DNA of 64,000 nt from Trichlorobacter thiogenes (lineage in GTDB: Bacteria; Desulfobacterota; Desulfuromonadia; Geobacterales; Pseudopelobacteraceae): the NCBI RefSeq assembly GCF_900167465.1, contig NZ_FUWR01000007.1:62001-126000 (forward strand). The letters run 5' to 3'. Of the stretch, positions 17,065-26,434 are shown in pieces. The stretch's first letter is position 1, and the number at the start of each line of letters is the position of its first letter. The notes beneath the pieces were generated by a model, which ran no database searches, was not told the DNA's origin, and saw only the letters and a program-made list of their open reading frames with translations. A program made the translations under genes and the position numbers.

Positions 17065-18953
17065 CGTTGTACCCCCAGAATCCTGCGTAATTCATGTAGT
17101 GGCCGTGGTTTACCAAGGCGTGGCAGATCAGTAACAATTTCCTGCATCGAAATCAGTCCCCGTGCCCCTTTGACCAGTCCATCTTCCATCAGGGTTACCA
17201 TGCCGGAGGTTTCAACACTTATTTTCCGGATTTCATAGGAACTCTTGTGATCCAGAATGGCGTTCTTGACCATCTCATTCATCACCAATAGCTCAAATAT
17301 AGCCACCCTGCCTCGATACCCGCTGAAGCGACAGTTCTTACAGCCTCGGCCGAGCTTGAACTCAGCTCCTTGCAGATCATTGGCAGAAAGTCCCAGGCGT
17401 GTGAGATCAAGCGGGGTAGGGGTGTAGGGTTCAGCACATTCCGGGCAGACCTTGCGCAGCAGCCTCTGGGCCACAATACAGACCACTGTGGATGAGATCA
17501 GGAATGCCTCAATGTTCATATTCATCAGCCGGATCAGGCCGCCAATGGAGTCTTCAGTGTGAAAGGTGGTTAGAACCTTGTGGCCGGTCAGGGCAGCCTG
17601 AATGGCCACTTCAGCCGAGAACTGATCCCGGATTTCCCCTAAAACAATAACATCAGGGTCCTGACGTACAATGTGACGCAGGGTTTCTTCAAAGGTAACC
17701 CCGATTTTGGGGTTAATGGAGCATTGTGAAATGCCGTCAATTACGTATTCAACCGGGTCCTCTGCGGTGATGATGCTGGTGTTGATATCATTCAGGTGAT
17801 TGACACAGCCATAGAGGGTGGTGGTTTTACCTGAACCGGTTGGACCGGTCACAATCATGACACCGGTGGGTACTTCCAGGGCATCATAGATAAAGTGCTC
17901 CAGCATGCGGGGAGCCATGCCCACTTCCTTGATATCCAACAAGGTTCCCTTATTGTTAAGCAGCCGCAATACCACCTTTTCACCGTAGATGGTGATGAAG
18001 AAAGAAACCCGCAGATCGAGATTTATGCCATGTTTGCGACTGGCAAAGAGGATACGTCCATCCTGGTGGCGGCGCTTTTCAGCAATATCCGCTGAAGCCA
18101 TGACCTTGATCCGGGTGGTGAGCTGAGGGGCGATCTCCTTGGGGAAGTCTTTGTAGTGCCCCATCACGCCGTCCCGCCTGAACCTGACACGCAGGCGATC
18201 TTTCTGAGGCTCAATATGGATATCGCTGGCCTGTTCTTCTATGGCATCTTCAAACAACAGGTTGATCATGCCGATGATGGTGTTGTCGTCGGCAGCAATG
18301 GTCTGCCCGGCATGTTCAAGAGCCGCTAATGCCTCTTTGAGTGATTTTTTTGAACAGATGGCAGGGATAAAGTTGCCAAGATGCGAAGAAACGATGTCTC
18401 GGGCTCGTTGATCAAGCGGATCTGCAAAGGTGACTACCAGTTGTTCTCCCTGGCGGTAGAGTGGCAGTACATTGAATTGTTGGCAGATATTCAGGGGCAG
18501 CCGTGCCAGAAGTGTTTTGTCTATCTTGACAAAGTCAGGATCTATCAGCGGGTAGCCCAGCTGGTAGGAGAGGGTTTCAAGCAGTTTACGTTCTTCAATA
18601 AAACCGTTGTCGACCAGCACATCACCCAGTCGGCGTTGACCTTGAGCATCTTTTTGGATAGCCAGGGCCTGTTGCAGGTCAATCTCACGCAGGTAGCCCA
18701 GTTCAAGCAGCAGATCTCCCAAACGAAGATTAAGTTGATGTTTGCGCAGGGTGGTCTGTAGCTGCTCCTGGGAAATCAGTCCCAGTTCAAGCAGGGTATC
18801 CAGCATGGTCTGGGGGGTAGTGAGCTTGCTATACACTCGTGCTGCGTAGGCCAGTTGATCATGGGTGAGTACTTCATCCTTGATCAGCAGGGTTGGAATA
18901 ACTCCAATCTTGACTTCTTTGGCAGGCTGAATTGTAGGAGCAGGTGTATTCAT
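17061..18953 (-). CDS. PilB/GspE-family secretion or pilus ATPase
   Basis: A 630-residue hexameric ATPase that would power assembly of type IV pili or a type II secretion pseudopilus. The N-terminus has two MshEN-type modules (residues ~25-190; such modules can bind c-di-GMP). The ATPase core has Walker A GPTGSGKTTTLYG, Walker B DVIVLGEIRD and the HTED box, with a tetracysteine zinc site (CPECAEPY ... CKNC). No other pilus or secretion gene is adjacent, only the overlapping HDOD gene, so the partner machine must be elsewhere. The rich c-di-GMP gene content of the window fits regulation through the MshEN modules. Confidence 0.9.
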   Translation of the reverse strand: MNTPAPTIQPAKEVKIGVIPTLLIKDEVLTHDQLAYAARVYSKLTTPQTMLDTLLELGLISQEQLQTTLRKHQLNLRLGDLLLELGYLREIDLQQALAIQKDAQGQRRLGDVLVDNGFIEERKLLETLSYQLGYPLIDPDFVKIDKTLLARLPLNICQQFNVLPLYRQGEQLVVTFADPLDQRARDIVSSHLGNFIPAICSKKSLKEALAALEHAGQTIAADDNTIIGMINLLFEDAIEEQASDIHIEPQKDRLRVRFRRDGVMGHYKDFPKEIAPQLTTRIKVMASADIAEKRRHQDGRILFASRKHGINLDLRVSFFITIYGEKVVLRLLNNKGTLLDIKEVGMAPRMLEHFIYDALEVPTGVMIVTGPTGSGKTTTLYGCVNHLNDINTSIITAEDPVEYVIDGISQCSINPKIGVTFEETLRHIVRQDPDVIVLGEIRDQFSAEVAIQAALTGHKVLTTFHTEDSIGGLIRLMNMNIEAFLISSTVVCIVAQRLLRKVCPECAEPYTPTPLDLTRLGLSANDLQGAEFKLGRGCKNCRFSGYRGRVAIFELLVMNEMVKNAILDHKSSYEIRKISVETSGMVTLMEDGLVKGARGLISMQEIVTDLPRLGKPRPLHELRRILGVQR

Positions 18954-19014
18954 AGAACGCTAGTTTACAAGCTTTTATTGAAATTGCAAATGTAGTTTGC
19001 AGGTGGGGGCTTTT

Positions 19015-19641
19015 TCACGTTTTAACCCTGGAAAAGGTCATGCGATGGATCGGGCAGGGGCCATGTTGCTGTAATGCAGCCAGATGTGCTGCACTGCCAT
19101 AACCCTTGTGTCTGGCAAACCCATAGGTGGGATAATGGCGGTCATAGTCCAGCATTAACCGATCACGGGTAACTTTTGCAATGATGGAGGCCGCAGCTAT
19201 GGAGGCAGAGCGGCTGTCCCCCTGTTTAAGTGTCTGTTGGGGCAGGGGAGAGGCGATGGTGGTAATGCCGTCAATTAAAAGGTAGTCAGGGGAACAGGGG
19301 AGTGTCTGTACTGCCTCCAGCATGGCCTGACGGGTTGCTTGCAAGATATTAATCCGGTCAATGGTTTCCGCATCTGCCAGTCCAACACCCACAGCGGCAG
19401 CGTGGGTCATAATGAGCTCAAAAAGCTGTTCCCTGCGTTTTTCAGAGAGTTTCTTTGAGTCATTAACCCCCTCAATCGGATGATCTGGATCCAGGATAAC
19501 GGCGGCAGCCACCACCGGACCGGCCAAAGGACCTCGGCCAGCTTCATCAATACCGGCGATCTGCCTGAAACCGTGAGAACGGGCCTGCAGTTCAAAGTGA
19601 TAGAGGCTTAACACAGGGGGATCAAAAAGTGATGTTTGCAT
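19015..19641 (-). CDS. rnhB: Ribonuclease HII
   Basis: A 208-residue endonuclease that removes single ribonucleotides and RNA from RNA-DNA hybrids. The signature [19 protein letters not shown] supplies the first Asp-Glu pair, with later acidic residues in DYLLIDG and [11 protein letters not shown]. The C-terminal [17 protein letters not shown] is conserved. It is the last gene of the ffh-rpsP-rimM-trmD-rplS cluster. The ATG at 19641 has no Shine-Dalgarno sequence: it follows the T-tract of the rplS terminator by about 6 bases. Expression may rely on readthrough or on a weakly initiated message. Confidence 0.92.
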   Translation of the reverse strand: MQTSLFDPPVLSLYHFELQARSHGFRQIAGIDEAGRGPLAGPVVAAAVILDPDHPIEGVNDSKKLSEKRREQLFELIMTHAAAVGVGLADAETIDRINILQATRQAMLEAVQTLPCSPDYLLIDGITTIASPLPQQTLKQGDSRSASIAAASIIAKVTRDRLMLDYDRHYPTYGFARHKGYGSAAHLAALQQHGPCPIHRMTFSRVKT

Positions 19642-19650
19642 GGTTATAAA

Positions 19651-19679
19651 AAAAGCCCCGCCGAAGGAGCGGGGCTTTT
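19651..19679 (-). terminator. Rho-independent terminator after rplS
   Basis: AAAAGCCCCG (19651-19660) and CGGGGCTTTT (19670-19679) form a perfect 10-bp stem with a 9-base loop. On the minus strand the stem is followed by seven Ts and TATAA. It sits between the rplS stop and the rnhB start, only 10 bases before rnhB. Confidence 0.85.
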
Positions 19680-19686
19680 CGATATA

Positions 19687-20046
19687 TCAGGCCTGGCCGG
19701 GAACGTACTTGCGCTCGCGAATCCGGGCAGCCTTGCCCTTGAGTTTGCGCAGGTAGTACAGTTTGGCACGACGGACATGGCCGCGGGTCACTACTTCTAT
19801 CTTTTCTACGATGGGTGAATGCAGCGGGAATACCCGCTCAACACCGATGCCGTTTGATATTTTACGGACGGTGAAGGACTCACGGACACCACCGTTCTGG
19901 CGTGCAATGACAACGCCTTGATACGCCTGGATCCGTTGTTTGTCACCTTCCACGATCTTAACGTGTACTTTGACCGTATCGCCGGTCTTGAAAACCGGTG
20001 TATTCTTCTTCATCTGCTCAAATTCAATGATGTCGATGGTAGTCAT
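19687..20046 (-). CDS. rplS: 50S ribosomal protein L19
   Basis: A 119-residue large-subunit protein at the 30S-50S interface. Diagnostic stretches are [39 protein letters not shown] and the C-terminal [17 protein letters not shown]. The ATG at 20046 gives the usual start ([11 protein letters not shown]), preceded by a GAGGA ribosome site. It follows the SPOUT methyltransferase and trmD genes, the standard order, and is followed by a strong terminator. Confidence 0.97.
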   Translation of the reverse strand: MTTIDIIEFEQMKKNTPVFKTGDTVKVHVKIVEGDKQRIQAYQGVVIARQNGGVRESFTVRKISNGIGVERVFPLHSPIVEKIEVVTRGHVRRAKLYYLRKLKGKAARIRERKYVPGQA

Positions 20047-20092
20047 GATGCTGTTCCTCCTCAGATATAACCTTTTGCAGGTTTCGTTGTTG

Positions 20093-20656
20093 TTAGCGTT
20101 CTCCCAGCAGTCGATCCAGCATAATGGCCAGAGCCGAGCGAACCGGTAAGTGATTGTAGTTGCCACAGCCCTGGATCGGTTCCAGAATAGTGGTAGCCTG
20201 TTCAAAGATCTCGTCAGCCAGTCCCCAGCCGGTGCCAAGCAAAAGCAGATGGTGGTGGTCATCGCTTTGCAGTTGCTGGCGCAGGCTTTTAAATGAAGTG
20301 GCGTCTGGCCGTTTGGCTGCTCCGGTCGCAATAATGTTTACCGGTTGCTGGTATGTCTGCTGCAGATCTGTTAGCGCATCCTGCAGGCTTTGAGCTGCCC
20401 TGACAATTGACAATGCTTCTCGCCGGTCAGGGTTGTAGTCTGCTCCCCAGCCTGAATCCCAGTGGGTCACGATCCGGTGTATCAGCTGTTGCTGTTCGTC
20501 GGACGGGCTGACCAGATAGTAGCGGGATAGGCCAAAGGTTCGCGCGGTCCGGGCAATGTCATGGATATCCAGGTTTGTAAAGGCCGTGGTTACCAGCTGC
20601 CGATGCTTGTTATAGACCGGGTAATGCAGCAACGCAACTGACAGGTTAGCTGACAT
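20093..20656 (-). CDS. SPOUT-like RNA methyltransferase (RNA_Me_trans family)
   Basis: A 187-residue protein of the family typically found between trmD and rplS in deltaproteobacteria and Aquificales. It has a predicted alpha/beta-knot methyltransferase fold, with [21 protein letters not shown] near the N-terminus, [14 protein letters not shown] in the cofactor region and [21 protein letters not shown] at the C-terminus, matching SPOUT knot motifs. The RNA target is unknown. The ATG at 20656 is chosen over 20668 because TTGGGG lies 6 bases upstream of it. Its start overlaps the end of trmD, indicating translational coupling. Confidence 0.82.
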   Translation of the reverse strand: MSANLSVALLHYPVYNKHRQLVTTAFTNLDIHDIARTARTFGLSRYYLVSPSDEQQQLIHRIVTHWDSGWGADYNPDRREALSIVRAAQSLQDALTDLQQTYQQPVNIIATGAAKRPDATSFKSLRQQLQSDDHHHLLLLGTGWGLADEIFEQATTILEPIQGCGNYNHLPVRSALAIMLDRLLGER

Positions 20657-21383
20657 TAGAAACCCCAAGTGATTTTAAAAAGAGCCTGTCTTTATCGCTT
20701 AAAACTGCCTGAGTGAGCAGGTCAGGTCGTCGCTCTGCTGTTCGCTTCAATGACTGTTCCCGTCGCCAGCGTATGATCTCTGCATGGTTACCGGAGAGGA
20801 GCGGAGCAGGCACCGGTAAACCGTTAAATTCAGGTGGACGCGTGTACTGGGGATACTCAAGCAATCCATCACCAAATGAATCAGTCTGTGCAGACTCGTC
20901 AGATCCAAGCACGCCAGGTACCAGTCTGGTTACCGAATCTACCAACACCATGGCTGCCAGTTCACCACCCGAAAGAACATAGTCGCCGATTGAGATCTCC
21001 TGATCGACATAGTGCTGGTGGATCCGCTCATCAATCCCTTCGTAGCGGCCACAGATAATAATTAATCCCGGTTTGAGGGATAACTCCTGAGCCAGCTTCT
21101 GCGTGAGCGGTCTACCCTGTGGTGTTGTCAAAAGAACAGTGGCGTCTGTGTTCAGCTTTTTAACGGATTCAATGGCTGCCGAAAGTGGTTCCGGTTTCAT
21201 CAGCATACCGGCTCCACCGCCGTAGGGTGCATCATCAACGGTGCGGTGGCGGTCAACGGTATAATCACGAATCTGGTGTAGGGCGATCTGAATCAGCCCT
21301 TTGTCCTGCCCCCTGCGAATGATACTTTCGTCAAACGGTCCCCCGAACATGTCGGGGAAGAGGGTCAGAATATCAAATCTCAT
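20646..21383 (-). CDS. trmD: tRNA (guanine-37-N1)-methyltransferase TrmD
   Basis: A 245-residue SPOUT enzyme that methylates G37 of tRNAs reading CNN, UGG and CGN codons and prevents +1 frameshifting. Conserved elements are [12 protein letters not shown] at the start, [21 protein letters not shown], the knot-forming [12 protein letters not shown] and [21 protein letters not shown]. Length is normal. The start overlaps the end of rimM by 4 bases and the end overlaps the next gene. Confidence 0.96.
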   Translation of the reverse strand: MRFDILTLFPDMFGGPFDESIIRRGQDKGLIQIALHQIRDYTVDRHRTVDDAPYGGGAGMLMKPEPLSAAIESVKKLNTDATVLLTTPQGRPLTQKLAQELSLKPGLIIICGRYEGIDERIHQHYVDQEISIGDYVLSGGELAAMVLVDSVTRLVPGVLGSDESAQTDSFGDGLLEYPQYTRPPEFNGLPVPAPLLSGNHAEIIRWRREQSLKRTAERRPDLLTQAVLSDKDRLFLKSLGVSNVS

Positions 21384-21910
21384 AGATCAAGCAACCCCTC
21401 CAGCGGGGTAATGGTCATACAGCCGGTCTGCAGGTTGACGCTGGTTATTACGCTGGCTATGGCAGGAATCAGATATTCGCGCCGGGTTGCTTCATCACGA
21501 ACCAGGTAGACATCATTGGCTCCGGTTTCCATGATCTCTTTGATGCAACCCAGTTGCTGCCCTTCTGTTGTAACAACTTTAAGGCCAAGCAGGTCCTGCC
21601 AGTAGTATTCGTCAGCTTCCGGTGGCGGCAACTGGTCACGCTGCAGCAGCAGTTCACAACCAGCCAGTTCCTGAGCTTTTTCGATAGTATCAAACCCGTC
21701 CAGAGTCAGAAGAAACTTGCCGCTATGGTAAGCGGCACGCTTGAGCTGAATCTGTCGAGTAACGCCTGCAGGAAAACGAAGCAGTATGGTTTTAGCTGCC
21801 TGCAGGCTCTCAAGATTGCCGGAGTAGGAGTGGAGCCTCAATTGGCCTCGAATGCCATGGGTACCACTGATTCGACCGACGGCAATCAGGTTATTGTTGG
21901 AAACATCCAT
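21380..21910 (-). CDS. rimM: Ribosome maturation factor RimM
   Basis: A 176-residue 30S assembly factor with an N-terminal RimM beta-barrel ([20 protein letters not shown]) and a C-terminal PRC barrel ([40 protein letters not shown]). It binds ribosomal protein S19 during head maturation of the small subunit. The gene shares one base with the KH-protein stop and overlaps trmD by 4 bases, the usual coupled arrangement. Confidence 0.95.
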   Translation of the reverse strand: MDVSNNNLIAVGRISGTHGIRGQLRLHSYSGNLESLQAAKTILLRFPAGVTRQIQLKRAAYHSGKFLLTLDGFDTIEKAQELAGCELLLQRDQLPPPEADEYYWQDLLGLKVVTTEGQQLGCIKEIMETGANDVYLVRDEATRREYLIPAIASVITSVNLQTGCMTITPLEGLLDL

Positions 21911-22140
21911 TACTCAATAATCTTAAGAATCGCCTTCTTGTTATCCCGGGTGGCAACGGCATTCAGGAGTGTCCGGACCGCCTTGGCGGTACGCCCCTCC
22001 TTGCCGATGATCCGTCCCATGTCTTCTTTAGCCACGGACAGTTTGATAACCAGAGTGTCCTCCTCCATCTCTTCGGAGGTGACCACTTTGGAGGGGTCGT
22101 CGACAAGAGCCTGCGCGATGGTTTCGACAAGTGCTTTCAT
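21910..22140 (-). CDS. khpA: KH-domain RNA-binding protein KhpA
   Basis: A 76-residue single-KH protein (formerly YlqC/UPF0109). The core GRIIGKEGRTAKAVRTLLNA contains the GxxG RNA-binding loop (GKEG). It lies between rpsP and rimM, its position in many bacteria. KhpA usually pairs with KhpB/Jag, which is not in this window. Its role in RNA metabolism is inferred from the family. Confidence 0.92.
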   Translation of the reverse strand: MKALVETIAQALVDDPSKVVTSEEMEEDTLVIKLSVAKEDMGRIIGKEGRTAKAVRTLLNAVATRDNKKAILKIIE

Positions 22141-22199
22141 CTGGCGTACCTCTGCTTCGTAGTGTCCGGGCTAGCCGGGATAGAGCAAGAAGCGTTCTA

Positions 22200-22463
22200 C
22201 TAGGCTGCCTGGGCTGCCTTCTCCAGGATGCCTTCTTTTTTCAAAATCTGATTGACGGTGTCAGTGGGCTGCGCACCTTTATCAAGCCAAGCAATTACTT
22301 TTTCTACATTAAGTTTCAAAATAGCCGGATTTTTGGTTGGGTCATAGTAGCCGACGTTTTCAATGAAGCGGCCATCACGGCGTGAACGCTCATCAGCAAT
22401 CACTACCTGATAAAAAGGGCGCTTCTTGGCGCCGTGACGCTGCAGTCTGATTTTTGTAGACAT
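22200..22463 (-). CDS. rpsP: 30S ribosomal protein S16
   Basis: An 87-residue small-subunit protein. The N-terminus [29 protein letters not shown] and the [10 protein letters not shown] segment are diagnostic. It follows ffh by 65 bases. A GGAGG ribosome site precedes the ATG. It leads the rpsP-khpA-rimM-trmD translation group. Confidence 0.97.
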   Translation of the reverse strand: MSTKIRLQRHGAKKRPFYQVVIADERSRRDGRFIENVGYYDPTKNPAILKLNVEKVIAWLDKGAQPTDTVNQILKKEGILEKAAQAA

Positions 22464-22528
22464 TGTTATTTCCTCCTGCGTTGTGTCTCGATTTTATAAA
22501 AATGCGAGTTGGTTAGATTGTCAATTTG

Positions 22529-23920
22529 TTAACGGCCAAAAGGGAACATCCCTTTGCCAAGTCCACCCAGGTTGCCGAGCCCTGGTAAGCCCCCCATCCC
22601 TTTCATCAGGTTTTTGGGGCCCATTTTTGACAGTTGCTTCATCATCTTCTGCGCTTCAGTAAATCGCTTCAGTAACAGATTTATTTCCTGCACGGTTGTG
22701 CCACTACCTTTGGCGATCCGCAGGCGGCGGCTACCGTTGATAATACCATGATCTGCCCGTTCAGCAGGAGTCATGGAACGGATAATTGCCTCAATCCGCT
22801 TCATCTCCTTTTCACTGGGCTGGGCGCCCTGCATCTGTTTCATCATCTTGCCCATGCCGGGGATCATCCCCATGATGGACTCAAGTGAGCCGAGCTTTTT
22901 AAGCTGCTGCAGCTGGGCCAGAAAGTCTTCAAGGTCAAACTGGTTTTTCTTCAGCTTTTGGGTGAGGCGCTCAGTCTCTTTTTCATCAAGGGCAGACTGG
23001 GCCTTTTCCACCAGCGTCAGTACATCCCCCATACCCAGAATGCGCGAAACAAGCCGGTCCGGGTGGAATACCTCAAGGGCATCCAGCTTCTCGCCCAGGC
23101 CGACAAACTTGACCGGTGCTCCGGTAACCGCCTTGATCGAAAGGGCTGCGCCACCTTTGGCATCGCCATCCAATTTACTGAGAATGACACCGGTAATGCC
23201 AAGGCGGTCATTAAAGCCGCTGGCAACTGTGACCGCTTCCTGACCGGTCATGGCATCAGCCACAAACAGGATTTCCCGGGGCTGGGCAACGGCTTTAATC
23301 CGCTCAAGCTCGCTCATCAGGTAGTCATCAATCTGATGACGACCGGCAGTATCGAGCAGTACGGTGTCAAAACCATTTAATTCTGCAAAACGGACTGCAG
23401 CCGAGCAGATATCAACCGGTTCCTGACCTGTCTGCGAATCAAAAACATCAATATTCAGCTGTCGTCCAACGGTCTTTAGCTGTTCAATAGCTGCCGGACG
23501 GTAGACGTCAGCAGGAACCAGCAGAGGACGACGTTTTTGTTTGCGAAGCCAGCTGCCTAATTTACCGCAGGTGGTTGTTTTACCCGCGCCCTGCAGGCCG
23601 ACCAGCATAAGAACCACAGGCGGTTTTGCTGCAAGATCAAGGCTGTTGTCCTGATCACCGCCCATCAGGTTGATCAGTTCATCATGGACAATTCTGACCA
23701 CCTGTTGACCAGGTGCCAAGCTCTGCATGACTTCAGTGCCGACAGCCTTCAGGCGGACATTTTCAACAAAGTCTTTGACAACCTTGAAATTAACGTCAGC
23801 CTCAAGCAGCGCCAGGCGAACTTCGCGCAGGGCGTCCTTGATGTTGTCCTCAGTCATTACCCCCTGACCGCGGAGCTTTTTAAAGACTGATTCCAGTTTA
23901 TCCGAAAGGTTATCAAACAT
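22529..23920 (-). CDS. ffh: Signal recognition particle protein Ffh
   Basis: A 463-residue SRP54 GTPase that binds signal sequences of nascent membrane proteins together with 4.5S RNA and delivers them to FtsY. It has an N-terminal helical bundle (1-90), G1 GLQGAGKTTTCGKLG, G3 DTAGRH, G4 SKLDGDAKGG and a Met-rich M domain from about residue 300 (MIPGMGKMMKQMQG, RRLRIAKGSGT). The C-terminal tail is rich in Gly and Met (GLPGLGNLGGLGKGMFPFGR). Length is typical. It is the first gene of the minus-strand cluster. Confidence 0.97.
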   Translation of the reverse strand: MFDNLSDKLESVFKKLRGQGVMTEDNIKDALREVRLALLEADVNFKVVKDFVENVRLKAVGTEVMQSLAPGQQVVRIVHDELINLMGGDQDNSLDLAAKPPVVLMLVGLQGAGKTTTCGKLGSWLRKQKRRPLLVPADVYRPAAIEQLKTVGRQLNIDVFDSQTGQEPVDICSAAVRFAELNGFDTVLLDTAGRHQIDDYLMSELERIKAVAQPREILFVADAMTGQEAVTVASGFNDRLGITGVILSKLDGDAKGGAALSIKAVTGAPVKFVGLGEKLDALEVFHPDRLVSRILGMGDVLTLVEKAQSALDEKETERLTQKLKKNQFDLEDFLAQLQQLKKLGSLESIMGMIPGMGKMMKQMQGAQPSEKEMKRIEAIIRSMTPAERADHGIINGSRRLRIAKGSGTTVQEINLLLKRFTEAQKMMKQLSKMGPKNLMKGMGGLPGLGNLGGLGKGMFPFGR

Positions 23921-24002
23921 TTAGTGCCAATATACTCAGGGTATCCTAAAAGGAGCAAACTATAGAGGTGTCAGTATGCTCTTGTCAAGAATTATCTGCT
24001 TG

Positions 24003-24593
24003 CTAGAGTTTGATGACTAAGGCTGCTGCCAGCAGATGTTCTGCTGTGCTGAACATGTTGGTGACCTGTCCAACGGCCAGTTGATCCTTTTTCTTGAAAT
24101 AATCCAGGCAGACACCGCAGGCCAGTAGCTCAACTCCCCGCTCTTCAAGCTGCTTGAGCGCCTCGACCGTCTCAGCACCTTCAGTGGCAAGCAGTACACC
24201 ACTGTTCAAAAACAGGATCCGGTCTGGTTGTTGCGGGGTTTCAAGCAGGGTGAAAATGAAATTTTTCATGAGGAGGTATCCCAGTTCTTCCGGCCCATCA
24301 CCCAGACGGTCTGAGGTTACGAGTAAAACTCTATCTCCTGATGCTGAAGCAGTTACATTGCTCTGAGCTGCTTCTTCAGCTGTTGTTGATCCGGTTACCA
24401 GCAGCGACCAACCATCAGCTTCAGCTGTTTCATTAACCAGATACCCACGGTTTTTGACAAAACGCACGACATTTTCCCGCGGCGCGCCATCATCAACCAG
24501 CACACGTATCCCTGTGCCTGATTCCTCCAGTGCTTTCTTGGTTGCAATAACCGGGACCGGGCAGGCCTGACCACGACAGTCAATGGTTTTCAT
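24003..24593 (-). CDS. yedF: YedF-type protein: TusA/SirA domain plus DsrE-like domain
   Basis: A 196-residue protein of the 'sulfurtransferase-like selenium metabolism protein YedF' family. Residues 1-70 are a TusA-like domain with the sulfur- or selenium-carrying Cys in RGQACPVPVIATKKAL. Residues ~90-196 are a DsrE/F-like domain (DRLGDGPEELGYLLMKNFIF, ELLACGVCLDYF with two Cys). It probably handles persulfide or selenium transfer. Its start overlaps the end of the DUF3343 gene by 14 bases, a conserved pairing. Confidence 0.88.
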   Translation of the reverse strand: MKTIDCRGQACPVPVIATKKALEESGTGIRVLVDDGAPRENVVRFVKNRGYLVNETAEADGWSLLVTGSTTAEEAAQSNVTASASGDRVLLVTSDRLGDGPEELGYLLMKNFIFTLLETPQQPDRILFLNSGVLLATEGAETVEALKQLEERGVELLACGVCLDYFKKKDQLAVGQVTNMFSTAEHLLAAALVIKL

Positions 24594-24867
24594 GCTGATA
24601 CTCCCTGATGGTGATGTACGTGTCGTTTCTGAGCTGGCATAAAAAGGCTGGTAGCAGGTTTTGCTCAGATAGAAGCTGCATTACAGTATCATGTTGTTCT
24701 TCATCAAAGCGGATCGCAAGGCCGCAGTCTGCCTGCACCGCACGTGGTGCCGGAATCAGCATGATCGCTAGCCCGCTGCTTTTCAGAAGACCTTCTGCCT
24801 TAAGAACCCGATGGGTAGAATTAAATACGGCGAGGTACTGTCCTTCACGTACAACCTGTTGCCCCAT
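24580..24867 (-). CDS. DUF3343 protein, YedF partner
   Basis: A 95-residue protein of the DUF3343 family (putative Se/S carrier-like). The fold starts with EGQYLAVFNSTHRVLKAEGLLKSSG and continues AIMLIPAPRAVQADCGLAIRF, where the conserved Cys sits. The ATG at 24867 is preferred because CAGGAG lies 7 bases upstream; longer frames lack a site. It overlaps yedF by 14 bases. The function is unproven. Family members typically sit beside yedF and selenium or cysteine-metabolism genes. Confidence 0.82.
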   Translation of the reverse strand: MGQQVVREGQYLAVFNSTHRVLKAEGLLKSSGLAIMLIPAPRAVQADCGLAIRFDEEQHDTVMQLLSEQNLLPAFLCQLRNDTYITIREYQHENH

Positions 24868-24938
24868 GGGACTACTCCTGATGCGACCTGATTGACAATG
24901 GTAACCGAACTTCATACTATGCCGAAAAGGGGATCTGC

Positions 24939-25217
24939 ATGCAAGATTCATTTAACTTTGCTGGACTGGTGGTTGGTGCCTTTCTGGTAAGTATACCCTG
25001 TGGATATATACGTGAATCATTTAAGAAATTTTCACTACCCTGGCTGTTTCTGGCGCATCTGCCGATTCCGTTGGTGGTCCATTTCCGCCACCTGGCCGGA
25101 TTTGGTTGGCGTGTGATTCCTTTTACTCTGGCCGCTGCAATAGGCGGACAGATTGTCGGCGGCTGGTACAAACGGAGGATGCTACATGGCAGGAAAGCGC
25201 CCCAAAGGCAGCCCTGA
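24939..25217 (+). CDS. Small two-helix membrane protein of unknown function
   Basis: A 92-residue protein with hydrophobic stretches near residues 7-22 and 57-74, a central amphipathic region (LFLAHLPIPLVVHFRHL) and a basic C-terminus. I do not recognise a family. It is followed by, and overlaps by 32 bases, the DciA-like gene in another frame, so the two are probably cotranscribed. It is divergent from the DUF3343/yedF pair. Confidence 0.7.
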   Translation: MQDSFNFAGLVVGAFLVSIPCGYIRESFKKFSLPWLFLAHLPIPLVVHFRHLAGFGWRVIPFTLAAAIGGQIVGGWYKRRMLHGRKAPQRQP

Positions 25218-25656
25218 GCGGATCAGTAAGTTGCTCACTGGCCCCGGTATTAACCCGGAACTTGGCGCACGCCTGAAAGATCTGGTGATCTGGGAAAGCT
25301 GGGATCAGGCGGTGGGGCCTGCCATTGCCGGTCGTGCCAGACCACTGCGTCTGGTGGGCGGTGTGCTGACGGTTGTTGTGGCCAGCGGTCCCTGGATGCA
25401 GCAGTTAAGCTTTATGAAGACAGAACTGCGTGACCGCATAAATACCCTGCTGGGTAACGAGAGGGTGAAGGAGATTGTCCTCAAGTCTGGCAGGATTCAG
25501 CAGGATACCGGCATTACAGAAACTGCTCGTCCAACGCCCAAACCGCTTTCTGTACAACAGCAGGCCCAGGTTGCCAAGCAGGTTAGTGATTTAGAAGATG
25601 CTGAGCTGAGAGAATCACTGCAGTCATTAATAGAACTGCATCTCCGCAACAGCTGA
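25186..25656 (+). CDS. DciA-like DUF721 protein (putative replicative helicase loader)
   Basis: A 156-residue protein. Residues ~15-95 contain the DUF721 pattern (LKDLVIWESWDQAVGPAIAGRARPLRL, VLTVVVASGPWMQQLSFMKTEL), a KH-like fold. In many bacteria DciA proteins help load or operate the DnaB helicase. The ATG at 25186 is chosen because GGAGG lies 8 bases upstream; the frame is open further 5' but without a site. The C-terminal ~60 residues are polar, as in other DciA tails. It overlaps the preceding small membrane-protein gene. Confidence 0.8.
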   Translation: MAGKRPKGSPERISKLLTGPGINPELGARLKDLVIWESWDQAVGPAIAGRARPLRLVGGVLTVVVASGPWMQQLSFMKTELRDRINTLLGNERVKEIVLKSGRIQQDTGITETARPTPKPLSVQQQAQVAKQVSDLEDAELRESLQSLIELHLRNS

Positions 25657-25661
25657 GTCTG

Positions 25662-26402
25662 TCATGGTTCCATCCTATCAATAAGCTCCCGCTGTTTAAC
25701 CCCGGATGTACGCCCGCCGGCTATTTTTTCCACTAACGCTGCTATCCGTTCCTGATCCTCCTTCAAAATCTCTACAAAGCGGTGTCCGCATGCGGTCAGT
25801 TGTTGTTCATTGTCCGGTTTGCGCCAGATCAGCTCTGCCACTGCACAGATCGGTCTTTTTTCATCCTGCAGATCAATCACAACAAGAGCAAGGTGCGTCG
25901 GCTCAGTGGCAAGATTAACCCCAAAGCCGCCGGCACTTAAATTTATGGCTGTGCTGGTAAGTTTCAGCCGTGGCGGGGCAGGTTTCTGCAGATCTTGAAC
26001 GACCCGTTTCCATTCCCGTTGAAAAGCTGCCAGTGAGGATTTTTGGGGGACCAGCAGGAGCGGAAGCGACAGATCAGCGCGGGGTGATTGCCGGCGTTGA
26101 TAGACCGCTAATTCACCTAATGGGCGCAGCTTCAGCTCTTCCGGGGAAACCAGCTCAACAAGCTCTGCCCTGACCTGAACCCCCATTCCCATTGCTTCTG
26201 TGGTTAACTTGAACTGCATGCCGGGCTTCAGGCCCAGCACTTCTCCTGAATAGAGGCGATAGGCGGTTTTCAGCAGAAGCTGGTCATCACTGCAAAGCAC
26301 AACTCTCCCGGTAAATGAATTAAAGACAGACGCATCCCGCTCTTCCGAAATGTTGATCAGGAAGACGTTTTGGCCACGGGTAAAGTAGCGATCATAGCTC
26401 AT
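25662..26402 (-). CDS. PilZ-domain protein (c-di-GMP effector), copy 1
   Basis: A 246-residue protein. Residues ~1-100 form an N-terminal beta-rich domain of a YcgR-like layout. Residues ~105-235 form a PilZ domain with the two c-di-GMP-binding motifs: RRQSPR (RxxxR) and, later, NLSAGGFG ([D/N]xSxxG). Both motifs look intact, so binding is likely. It is a paralog of the gene just upstream on the same strand (shared start YFxRGQxVFLINxSxxRD). Its target is unknown; motility, exopolysaccharide or surface adhesion are usual. The gene converges with the DciA-like gene. Confidence 0.85.
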   Translation of the reverse strand: MSYDRYFTRGQNVFLINISEERDASVFNSFTGRVVLCSDDQLLLKTAYRLYSGEVLGLKPGMQFKLTTEAMGMGVQVRAELVELVSPEELKLRPLGELAVYQRRQSPRADLSLPLLLVPQKSSLAAFQREWKRVVQDLQKPAPPRLKLTSTAINLSAGGFGVNLATEPTHLALVVIDLQDEKRPICAVAELIWRKPDNEQQLTACGHRFVEILKEDQERIAALVEKIAGGRTSGVKQRELIDRMEP

Positions 26403-26434
26403 GATAAGTACCGGTGTTACGTTGTGGCATGCTG

